Shown piece after piece: positions 13,918-23,307 of a DNA stretch of 24,826 nucleotides. Every line of letters begins with the position of its first letter. Position 1 is the first letter of the stretch. The DNA lies in IMG/VR virus record IMGVR_UViG_3300044301_000603, positions 1 through 24,826 of that record; one strand, 5' to 3'. Below the pieces are notes generated by a model. That model was not told where the DNA came from. It searched no databases and worked only from the letters and a program-made list of their open reading frames with translations. The position numbers and the translations under genes were made by a program. The DNA is from a virus.

Positions 13918-16900
13918 TGCCCTCCATGCTTCAAGGTTACTCTGTGGTCCTAGGTTATCAGTTGTTGCATTTCTTTCCCAGTTAAATTGATCTTGTTCAT
14001 CCTTCATCTCTTGCAACTCAGGATGCCTATTGAAGAATTCCTCGATTGCTAGTTTTTTATATAGATTAATTGTTTCCATTAAATAGTTAACCTTCTCTCC
14101 GGGGCCATGAATGTTTGGTCGTTGTAGATCTCTCTTGTCTCCGGGAATGACAACATTACCCATATCTCTTTTCCCTGCATAAACTGGAGACTCTCTAATT
14201 ATTCTAGATAATTCTTCATGCAATGTAAGACCATCACTATTTTTTATCTCTTTAGTTCCAATAGTAATCAACTCATTCAATTCTTTAGTAGAAAGAATAT
14301 AGTTAGATAATCCAAGCATTCTCCTATCCCATATAACAAACGATGAATTCTTACCAGTTAATCGTGCCATCTCTTCATCGACTATATCTGTAGATTGATT
14401 CCTAACTTTCAATGCACCTAATGGATTCAATACACCATTAACCATTTTGAATGGGTCCCATAGATATTGACTTAAGCCTGAGCCGAGATGTCCATCTAAC
14501 ACAATAGGTTCACCTGTTATTTGATGTAAGACAGCAGGCTGATTACGAGAGGAATAAGGAAGCTTTGCTCCAATTCTATTCATAGTATTTATCAATGTAG
14601 CCACTGGTCCCCAAGCTTCACTCTCTTCTATTCTTCGTAGTGTTGGATCTACCGAATTAGTTATATCTTGAACAACACCCGGAACTATCATTCCACTTAA
14701 CAATCTCTCTAGCCATACACCAGCAGCACTGGACTTTCCTCGAATATGACGATGATCTCTAACATCAGTTATATCTTGGAATAGCTCAAACAAATCAGCT
14801 ATTGGTTTTATCGTTGCATCGCCAAAGGGAGTTAGCCCTGCTTTAAAGATTGCATTTCTTAAAGCTGCTACATGGATTCCCATCATGGCAGTCAAGTCGT
14901 CATTACCATCATTTCTTTCACTGTGTGGGATTCTATCTAGTTCTGTTATATAACTACCGATGATTGCAAGGATAGGAGATGCAGCATCAAAAGCACCTAC
15001 ATTTACCCAAGGACCAGCACCACCCCAAGGGAACTTAAGCCTAATACTATTTGCTTGCTTTCCAATATTTTTCCACTTTTCTCTTTCTCTCCACTCAATA
15101 GGTTCAGGCCCACTAAATTCCAACATTCCACCTACTGCTACCAATGTTCCTGACGCAAGAATGAATTGACCAATCGCATGTTCTCCTAGTGCATTGGCTC
15201 TAATGTTTGCATCCTCATGATTTATATCTCTCCATGCACTATCAATAATATGTTCACCTAATCCCACATAACGAACGGTTGCTTTGAATAGATTTATTAA
15301 AGTTCTATTAGTAGGAATAACTGCACCTGTTATAGGGAATGCCTGTTCAGTTTCTTTGATCTTCTGTGATATGTGAGGTATGGCTTTTCTTGCAGTATGG
15401 AATGCAGCGTTAACTTCTTTATTAGCAAAGCCTTTATAAAAATTCTCTTCATCAACGTTTGCCTTTACAAATTCTTCTGCGAACTTAACTTTTTCCGCAG
15501 CATCAACAATACCTTGTTCCTCTGCTTTCTTGATTCCATAACGCCATGTTCTTTGTTCTGGATCAACCTTAATTTCATCTGTCATGTTTACATAATTCAT
15601 CCCATTCTGTGCATACTTACTATCTAAATAAGCATTCTCTATTAGTTCACCATTGATAATCATATCAACCCATTTAGATTTTATTTGTTTCTCTACTTTC
15701 TCTACAGCTAAGTTAAAGTTTTTCTGAGTCGGCATGATTCCTTTCGCTCTCATATTATGTAGTTCTAATTCAAGTAGTCGAGCGTGTTCAAAAGCAGGAC
15801 CACCAACTCCGCTAATGAATGTATCTACAGCAGATAATCCTTTACGTGCACCTGTTTGATATAAGAATCTAGTAGGTGCAAATTTATTCATATAACGAAT
15901 AGCTAAAGCAATTGGATTAGCAGTTGGTTTATCAAACCAGTTAGCAGTAGGCGACTCTCTTTTAACTAAAGCCCTATCTGTACCAGCCGCTTCAAATTCT
16001 TCTTGTGTTAATAAATTACCAGCTTTATCTTGAGCCTCGAATTGTTTTACTCTTGCATCCTGATAATGTTGTTTTCCGGGATTAACTAAAGCCTCTCCTG
16101 TCTTCCAAGCAAATCCTGACAATCTCCAAGCATTAGGAATTTCATAGAACATCTGTCTCCATAAACGCATATCAATTGCCTGTCTAACCTTTGCTGACTC
16201 TGCTTCAAAGTAATTACCTTTTGCCATTGCTTGCTTATACATTTTCCCATTACCTATATATCTAGCAATTGGCATGGCAAGTAATCTAGTCGTACCAGCC
16301 AACGCAACCTTGCCCCATGTACTCATCCTTAAGAATAATGCGTTACGTCTAATGTCTGCAATAGTCCTCTGGAAGCCCATACCATCAGGGATCTCAGTAA
16401 TTAGATCACTAACATCTTTGATGTAGAAAGTAGAATCTTTCTTCGGTAATGTATTCATTGTGTATGCAACTTCTGCTAACTCATCAATAACCTTTTCTGC
16501 CTCAACAGTAAGCTCTCCACTTTGAATTGATTTAAGTACATCTGGTGGTAACTTCTTCTCTAATATCTGTCCAGCATCTCTAATAGCTCTTTCTATAAAT
16601 GGACGTAAAGCATCGTTACCTGCATCAACATCCATAGATGGAGGTTGTGCTGCCTGAGAGTTAATAACTCTATTCGCATCATTACGATCATAAATAACAA
16701 CTCGATCTCCAACTGATTCAGTCTTTAAATCAGTCGGGAATCTAACCCCGTCATATCCTTTTTCTAGAGCATAGTTTTGTATGCCTAGTTTTTGGTCAGT
16801 ACTTAAGATTCCACCTTTAATAACTGGATTAAGACCTATCTCTTCTAAAAACCCAGAAAGAGTTTTACCTTCTCTAACAAGATCAAGGATGACTATGCTA

Positions 16901-19900
16901 CTAGGAAGACTTCCTTCAATAACAGCAACACCATTTGGATCATCATTAGTTGTGAAGTAAACACCATCACCTAGTTGACCATTCTCTACATCAAGTCCTT
17001 CAGTCATGGCTTTCTCTACCAACTCTTCACTTACCTGATAACTTTTTAATGGTGTATTACCTTGCAGAGTTAGATGTGATGTATCTACATTTATCTGCAT
17101 CATGCGTCCAGACTGTCCCCACTTCCTTGTTATCTGTTCCCATACCTGATTAAGAACTAATTGGTTCTGCCATAAAGCAGTTAACTTACTTGCAAGAATT
17201 CCTTTCTGTTCAATACCAATCTCACCATCAGCAATTCCTTTGAAGGTAACTGATAATTCTTTAATGGCTAATTGATTTTGATCTCTAAGAACTCCAATAG
17301 CTGTGCTAGTAATAAGATCATCGTTAGCAGTAATATCTCCACCCCTTGCTTTCTCCCATAAATTAATTACTTTTTCTGTACTCATTTCATTTCCTAACGC
17401 CAACTCCTTAGCTGCATGTAAGATTTGAGCTTCACTTACATCTTCAATCCCTGTTCTTCCAGCACGTGTATCACTAATTAATTCCTTAATTTGATCTTCA
17501 ACTACTCTGCTAGATAAAATAAATCCTTCTTCACTTAGAGATAAGTATAAAGTTTTACCCGGAATCTTCGAGTCATAGTTACCCTTAGCGTCTCTTCCTC
17601 TGCTAACAGTTCTTCTTGTATCTGACATCATTAACTCTAATAATGTAATATCACCCGCTTTCATTTGAGCTTTATATCCTTCTATTCTTGCATTGAAATC
17701 TTCTGGATCAGGTGTTCTAAATGCTGGCAGGAAATCTATATCTTGAACACTCTTATTGAAAGCACCAAAGTAATACATTGTATCACCAATCTTAAGAGAA
17801 TCTCTTGCAGCAATCTTTCTATCTTTAACGTATTCACCTTCAACAATATCCTCAAACAATTCATCCCATCTTGTATATCCTTTTTTACCAAGCCATGATT
17901 TAACTGTATTTACAATCTGCTCTAACTTCTGTAGAGGTTGTGCCCATGTTGGTTCAGGCTTACCAACTGTTAAATACTGTCCCTTAACTTTATGCCATCC
18001 CATTGCTGCATAGGAAAGAACTTCACCAAAGCCTTCACTACCATTCAATATCTCTATAGCTTTATGTGGAGCAACACTTGCTGCTATTTCACGTAGATGA
18101 CTTTCGCCAGTAAGAAGTAGCTCAGCATGTTCTCTAGTCATAAATCTTCTAAACACAGCATGAACTGCTTCATGTGTTATTGTCCAAAATTTCTGACTAA
18201 AACTTGCACGAACACCACCATAAGATTGAGCAACACGAATAAGATCGTGAGCAGCTCCTCTTGGATCAGCATGATAAGCACCTGCCGCCCTAAAGGTTTG
18301 CCCGACTCTATCTTTCAATTTAGGATGAACTCTTGCCGTTCTTTCTGAAACTATTTCTTTAATTTCAAATGGAAAGTCAATCTTACCTGCTGGAAATATT
18401 CTTCTAGCTTGTCTAATTAATGCTTCTTGTTCTGCTGTCTCAGCAAGTGGACCTCTAAATCGAGCACCAAGAGTATCATCTCCATATCCTTCTGTTGGGA
18501 ATAAATCTATATAATCAGTTTCATATTTTTGCTTCGCCCTCTTCATTAATTCATCTACAGATTTACTCTTAGGATCGTTTACATCTAAATATTTTTTCTT
18601 TGTTTCTTCATCTAATTCTTCTAAAAACTTACCAGCTCTTGCATCCTCCCAAGGGAAAACCATTAAATCTGTTCTTCCTCCAAATTGCCAAGCAAGTGTA
18701 TCCTCAACTCTCCAAGTAGAACTATCCTTATAGTTCTCCTTTAATTCATCTCTAATAAGAACACCAGTCTCAACAATCTCATCTTCTGGTATCCCTAATT
18801 CTTCTGTTAGCCAAGTCCAAAATTTCGCATGTGCTTTACTATTCTTCTTATTAGCTTTAGCAGTAGTAACTATATAGATAGCCTTATCAACATCTGATTC
18901 CCAATCAATATACATACCAGCATATTTAGGGGCAGACTTACCAGCCCAATTCTTACCTTGAGAACTATCAGCAAATGTAGGTCGTTTCGTAGGAAATACT
19001 CTTTCAGCATCTTCTTTTAATCCAGCTCTTTCAAAGAATTTATTTAACCACTTTGGATTCTCCCAGTTGTCTATATCAGCTAATTGCTTATCTGCATCTT
19101 CTCCTGCCTTTAGTATTTTCTTTCCAGCCGCATCAATCTTTCCAGCTATCTCAAGTTGCAAAGCCTTTGTATATATCTGAACTTGTTCAATATCTGCAAT
19201 AGCTTTCTGAAGAAAAGCCTTACCTGCTTTCTGAACATAAGGTGCAGCTAGTCTTCCAAATCTATCTGCTGTTTTTATATCTCTTAAAGCTTTCTGTGTC
19301 CCTTCTTCTATCGCAACTCTTCCTATATTTAATAGATTAACAAAATCTCCTACAGTATCAATTGGACCTAATCTACCCTCTGCGTCTCTACCATCGGCAA
19401 ACTTTTCAAAAGAATCTATTAATCTATTAAATGCAATTGATGCTTGTTGACTATCAGGTGCAGATCTAATAAATAAATCAAGTGGTGTTTTTGGATCTAC
19501 AGTCGCTAATGCTGTAACTGCTGGAGAAAGATCTTCTATAGGAATTTCATTTGGACGTTCAGTTAAAAGCTTTTGGATCTCAGGTATTGGAATTTCTTCT
19601 GCGTTTACATCAACTGTTTGATCTTTTGCATCACTAATAAACCAAGGATCTTCAGGATCAATACTCTTCTTTATTTCTTGAACTAATGCAGGTGAAACCT
19701 TAGCCTTTGTAACTTTTGTAGGAGGTGGAGTATCTTCAATCTTTCTTAGATCTGAGGTAATCTGACCTTTATTTGCAAGTTGATTAGTAGCTTTTGCTCT
19801 AACTTCTGTTGGGAATGTCTCATTAAATGTAGCCTCATCTTCAATAACAGTTTTAGGATTTATCTCTTCATCTGGTAGTTCTCTCACTATTTCTGTTCTT

Positions 19901-22900
19901 GCTACTTGTTCTGTCTTTTTAGATAGATCAGTTACTTGTTTGACTACTGATTGATTGAATATACTTTCAGGAACTTTTGTATCAATACGACCTTCCTGCA
20001 TAATTGCTTCTTCAATATCAGAAAGCCTTTTCTTAACTAAAGATGCAGCATTATTTCCTTTAACTTGTGAAGCTAAATCTGTAAGAATATTAGTGACTGG
20101 TCCATCAAGTCCTGCCACTCTATTAAAGACATTTAATACAGCCTGAGTTGCTAACCTTTGTTCTTTACTACCTTCAATATTAATTCTTGTACCTGCTACT
20201 TCTTCCAACATTCCAGCTTGTTCAAGTCTTGTAGCTGGAGCTAATGCTCTTATTCTTGCCCTTAATTGTTTTACTACCTCAGTTCTAATTGTTAATAGCT
20301 GCTTGATGTTTGACTGTTTAAAGTAAGCACTTAACTCTGGGAATACACCTTCTTCAACTCCAACAGTTGCATTCCTTGCCATTACTATCGCTTGCTCAAT
20401 CCTTGCAATAGACCATCGCTGTTTCTTGGCAATCTTATAAATATCTTGGATAGCTTCTGGACTCACACCTTCAGCCGAACCTAAGGCCAATGCTTTAGAT
20501 ACAGCCAATTCACCTGTACCAACTTGAGCAAATAAATCATCTGGCAATCTATTAAGTCGAACAGCTTCAGCAACTAAGGAACTTTGTAAGTTAATTCCTC
20601 TTGCTGCTAAATCATCAATAGTAAAGTTCTCATCACGTAGGAACCTTGCAACATCTAATGATTCAATACTTCCTTTTAAACTTTGAGTACCTGCAATATT
20701 GATTAATGCTGCTTTGGCTCTAGCCTCCTGCCATGTAGGAACATTAATAAAACGAGAGAGAATATTCTTTCTACCAGATCTCCTAGCAAGGTCTAATCTA
20801 TTATGACCATCTATTACATAGATACTTCCGGAATCACCAATAGTTCCATCTGTATCACGCCATAGAGTTACTAATCCTGCTAATTCTGTATCAAATCCTC
20901 TAGCCCCTTGAAGAGATCCACTTACCCCTTCTACTTGTGTAGCTCCAGATTCTTTAACTTGGAAGTATTGAGGAGCGGTTTTAATTTCATTAAGAGGAAC
21001 ATCTGATACTTCTTCAGGCAACGGCTTGATTAACGCTTCATCTATATCCATCTGACGAAGAATCTGTTGCTCTTTTGGCTGAGCCGTCTCTTTCATTCTC
21101 GACATTGTTTCCGTCAGTTCCTTTAATGCCGATTCAACTTTATTATTAACAACTTCTAATTTTGCTTCTGCCTTTTTAATAGCGTTATTTAAAGCTTTTT
21201 CATCTTTAATATCAAATTGAAGTAGATCTGCTGTATCAAAAGAGAAACGTGCATCTAATTTCGACTGTGGATCTATAACAATATTTTGTTGTTCTGTATA
21301 TGGTTGAGGCCATTCTGGTTTTCTTTGATTCTCCTTAAGCCAATTAGACCACCTACCTCCCGGAACCATTTCAGTGGCTGCACTTTTACCTTTCTTTGTT
21401 TGTACTCCTGTCTCCTCAGCAGGCCACTTAAGTTTTCCTTCTCCAAAGCCTAATTTAATTTTATTAAGTAGACCTACCTTAAAACTAAGAGTATCGCTAT
21501 GAAATACCTGCCCAAATAAATTCGTATAGTTTTCACTCAATGCAGTATTAAATTCGGTTCCTATTTGTGAAGCTAAACTTCTATCAAATTTAATCCCACT
21601 ACTCAATCCACGCCTACTTAGATTATAAGCATCACCTAGTACTTCAAATCCAGTACCAGCAGTAGCACCACCAAATAATTCATTAACACCAACGTTTTTA
21701 AATAGTGCCCAACTAGTAGAATCTAATTCATTACTTTGAAAGATTTTTGTAAATGGACTTTCTAATGCAGGCCATTGTGCAACAATTGCATCAGATATAT
21801 TTCCATTCTGTCGGTTATAGGAAATAAGTTCAATTCCAAGAGAAGGAATAGCCCATTCAGAAATTCCTTTAAGTGCAGTTCCCTTACTGTATTGACTAAA
21901 TGCTGCTGCGAAATTACCACCAGCAAAACTCTTTCCAGCCTTATATCTTAATGCAGTTGATGTCCTCATTCCCGGACCATGCAAAGGCATTTTATTTCCA
22001 CCTGCCTTTTTCATTGCAATTATTGATATTGCAGTAAGAACTACATGTGGTCCCATATGTGGAGCACCACCTTCTATAAATCGCTGATACCATTTAGCAT
22101 CAGTTCCTAGAAGAGGAACATTAAAAGTAGGATCTTTTAATCCCCAAACATTATCTAAATTTCCACCTTGGAAATTAAGCAAACCACTTTTTAAATCTTC
22201 TGACAGATATTCACGACCATTATATAAAACTGATTTAAAAGATCCATCCTCGTTATATTCAACTTTCAAACCTAAGTTATCTCTAATACGACCTCGACTT
22301 GAGTCATAAGCTCCGGGAATAACTGCACCAAGAACTGTAGTTCCACCATCTCTATTCGGAACTTCTAAATAAGTTGGCCATTCTTGTCTCTTCCAAAACC
22401 ATTTAGCTGTTTCAAGTTCATTTAATCCAAGTCGATTTCCAACTTGAGATTGATTTAGATAAACCTCCTCGCCATTCCCTGTTATCCATGCCCTTGAACT
22501 TATCCCTTTTTGCTTTAAGAAGTCAGAGTTAAAGTTACGATTAGCTCCCATTGGAGCATCATCAAAGACAGGCCCCTCTCCTGTGTAGACAGGATAATTA
22601 CCTGTTAAATTTCTTGCATTATTTCCTTGAAAAGAAATTCCTCTATTGACATTTGCAAGGATATCTCCAGTAAAAGATGTTGTAGCATTCCAACTTGACA
22701 TTGCTGTTCTTCTTGCACTACCACTGAAATTATGTTGATAAGCAGTGCCACTGGGATTTTGCCCGTTACTTAGTGCTTGTAATTTAAATCGAGTTTCTTG
22801 AGGTATCTCTGGATTATTAATAGCAGCATTCAGTTCTTCAACAGTAACGTTTACTCCTCCATCACTTGTTTCTTTTACTAATTCCTCTATGACTGGTATC

Positions 22901-23304
22901 AAATCAGGATTCTCATCTATCCAAACACTTATTTGCTTAGTTATTTTCTCTTGATCAGAGTCAACTTCTTTTTCTTCTGGTGCTGTATATACACCTTCAT
23001 AATCTATATCGAATAAATTTAGATTTTTATCAAGGAATGTCTGATCTGTAGTGAATCCTTTCTCTTCAAAGATACCCTCATAATTCTTAAAATCATAAAA
23101 ATAATTAGTTGGCTCTTTAATATCTACTTTCTCTGATTCTACTTTTATTGGCTCTACTGTTTCTCCCGTTGGAATATCTCCATAAGTATCCTCTGATTCC
23201 TCACCATCTGGACCTACAGATTCGATGACTTCAGGGAAATCTCCTTCAGGCATCACCCATTCTGTTTTTTCAACACCTTCTGTTACTACTTTCTCAAGCG
23301 ACAT
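13906..23304 (-). CDS. Giant multi-domain (polyvalent) internal virion protein, T7 gp16 position
   Basis: At 3132 residues this is over twice T7 gp16 (1318) and takes up 38% of the window. It lies between the gp15-position gene and the fibre, so it is probably packaged and ejected. The N-terminus (1-150) is acidic. Residues about 700-760 are helical, probably coiled coil. About 760-940 resemble ParB/sulfiredoxin-type domains, with D832-G-H-N-R and a following LPDDLFAQVGTGELAVSKAL. H1711-E-A-V-H1715, with E1761 as a possible third ligand, looks like a zinc metallopeptidase. About 2070-2225 resemble the ADP-ribosyltransferase-like domain of phage polyvalent proteins (GDGVYFTT at 2112, GYDGVRF at 2183). 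About 2600-3050 form a C-terminal region with a hydrophobic segment (2711-2728) preceded by TNRTLINLFKATVRYVGLGE. I see no T7 gp16-type transglycosylase motif. GAGGG lies seven bases before the ATG. Domain calls are by eye. A single intact frame of this length argues for selection. Confidence 0.85.
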   Translation of the reverse strand: MSLEKVVTEGVEKTEWVMPEGDFPEVIESVGPDGEESEDTYGDIPTGETVEPIKVESEKVDIKEPTNYFYDFKNYEGIFEEKGFTTDQTFLDKNLNLFDIDYEGVYTAPEEKEVDSDQEKITKQISVWIDENPDLIPVIEELVKETSDGGVNVTVEELNAAINNPEIPQETRFKLQALSNGQNPSGTAYQHNFSGSARRTAMSSWNATTSFTGDILANVNRGISFQGNNARNLTGNYPVYTGEGPVFDDAPMGANRNFNSDFLKQKGISSRAWITGNGEEVYLNQSQVGNRLGLNELETAKWFWKRQEWPTYLEVPNRDGGTTVLGAVIPGAYDSSRGRIRDNLGLKVEYNEDGSFKSVLYNGREYLSEDLKSGLLNFQGGNLDNVWGLKDPTFNVPLLGTDAKWYQRFIEGGAPHMGPHVVLTAISIIAMKKAGGNKMPLHGPGMRTSTALRYKAGKSFAGGNFAAAFSQYSKGTALKGISEWAIPSLGIELISYNRQNGNISDAIVAQWPALESPFTKIFQSNELDSTSWALFKNVGVNELFGGATAGTGFEVLGDAYNLSRRGLSSGIKFDRSLASQIGTEFNTALSENYTNLFGQVFHSDTLSFKVGLLNKIKLGFGEGKLKWPAEETGVQTKKGKSAATEMVPGGRWSNWLKENQRKPEWPQPYTEQQNIVIDPQSKLDARFSFDTADLLQFDIKDEKALNNAIKKAEAKLEVVNNKVESALKELTETMSRMKETAQPKEQQILRQMDIDEALIKPLPEEVSDVPLNEIKTAPQYFQVKESGATQVEGVSGSLQGARGFDTELAGLVTLWRDTDGTIGDSGSIYVIDGHNRLDLARRSGRKNILSRFINVPTWQEARAKAALINIAGTQSLKGSIESLDVARFLRDENFTIDDLAARGINLQSSLVAEAVRLNRLPDDLFAQVGTGELAVSKALALGSAEGVSPEAIQDIYKIAKKQRWSIARIEQAIVMARNATVGVEEGVFPELSAYFKQSNIKQLLTIRTEVVKQLRARIRALAPATRLEQAGMLEEVAGTRINIEGSKEQRLATQAVLNVFNRVAGLDGPVTNILTDLASQVKGNNAASLVKKRLSDIEEAIMQEGRIDTKVPESIFNQSVVKQVTDLSKKTEQVARTEIVRELPDEEINPKTVIEDEATFNETFPTEVRAKATNQLANKGQITSDLRKIEDTPPPTKVTKAKVSPALVQEIKKSIDPEDPWFISDAKDQTVDVNAEEIPIPEIQKLLTERPNEIPIEDLSPAVTALATVDPKTPLDLFIRSAPDSQQASIAFNRLIDSFEKFADGRDAEGRLGPIDTVGDFVNLLNIGRVAIEEGTQKALRDIKTADRFGRLAAPYVQKAGKAFLQKAIADIEQVQIYTKALQLEIAGKIDAAGKKILKAGEDADKQLADIDNWENPKWLNKFFERAGLKEDAERVFPTKRPTFADSSQGKNWAGKSAPKYAGMYIDWESDVDKAIYIVTTAKANKKNSKAHAKFWTWLTEELGIPEDEIVETGVLIRDELKENYKDSSTWRVEDTLAWQFGGRTDLMVFPWEDARAGKFLEELDEETKKKYLDVNDPKSKSVDELMKRAKQKYETDYIDLFPTEGYGDDTLGARFRGPLAETAEQEALIRQARRIFPAGKIDFPFEIKEIVSERTARVHPKLKDRVGQTFRAAGAYHADPRGAAHDLIRVAQSYGGVRASFSQKFWTITHEAVHAVFRRFMTREHAELLLTGESHLREIAASVAPHKAIEILNGSEGFGEVLSYAAMGWHKVKGQYLTVGKPEPTWAQPLQKLEQIVNTVKSWLGKKGYTRWDELFEDIVEGEYVKDRKIAARDSLKIGDTMYYFGAFNKSVQDIDFLPAFRTPDPEDFNARIEGYKAQMKAGDITLLELMMSDTRRTVSRGRDAKGNYDSKIPGKTLYLSLSEEGFILSSRVVEDQIKELISDTRAGRTGIEDVSEAQILHAAKELALGNEMSTEKVINLWEKARGGDITANDDLITSTAIGVLRDQNQLAIKELSVTFKGIADGEIGIEQKGILASKLTALWQNQLVLNQVWEQITRKWGQSGRMMQINVDTSHLTLQGNTPLKSYQVSEELVEKAMTEGLDVENGQLGDGVYFTTNDDPNGVAVIEGSLPSSIVILDLVREGKTLSGFLEEIGLNPVIKGGILSTDQKLGIQNYALEKGYDGVRFPTDLKTESVGDRVVIYDRNDANRVINSQAAQPPSMDVDAGNDALRPFIERAIRDAGQILEKKLPPDVLKSIQSGELTVEAEKVIDELAEVAYTMNTLPKKDSTFYIKDVSDLITEIPDGMGFQRTIADIRRNALFLRMSTWGKVALAGTTRLLAMPIARYIGNGKMYKQAMAKGNYFEAESAKVRQAIDMRLWRQMFYEIPNAWRLSGFAWKTGEALVNPGKQHYQDARVKQFEAQDKAGNLLTQEEFEAAGTDRALVKRESPTANWFDKPTANPIALAIRYMNKFAPTRFLYQTGARKGLSAVDTFISGVGGPAFEHARLLELELHNMRAKGIMPTQKNFNLAVEKVEKQIKSKWVDMIINGELIENAYLDSKYAQNGMNYVNMTDEIKVDPEQRTWRYGIKKAEEQGIVDAAEKVKFAEEFVKANVDEENFYKGFANKEVNAAFHTARKAIPHISQKIKETEQAFPITGAVIPTNRTLINLFKATVRYVGLGEHIIDSAWRDINHEDANIRANALGEHAIGQFILASGTLVAVGGMLEFSGPEPIEWREREKWKNIGKQANSIRLKFPWGGAGPWVNVGAFDAASPILAIIGSYITELDRIPHSERNDGNDDLTAMMGIHVAALRNAIFKAGLTPFGDATIKPIADLFELFQDITDVRDHRHIRGKSSAAGVWLERLLSGMIVPGVVQDITNSVDPTLRRIEESEAWGPVATLINTMNRIGAKLPYSSRNQPAVLHQITGEPIVLDGHLGSGLSQYLWDPFKMVNGVLNPLGALKVRNQSTDIVDEEMARLTGKNSSFVIWDRRMLGLSNYILSTKELNELITIGTKEIKNSDGLTLHEELSRIIRESPVYAGKRDMGNVVIPGDKRDLQRPNIHGPGEKVNYLMETINLYKKLAIEEFFNRHPELQEMKDEQDQFNWERNATTDNLGPQSNLEAWRALIA

Positions 23305-23307
23305 GAG

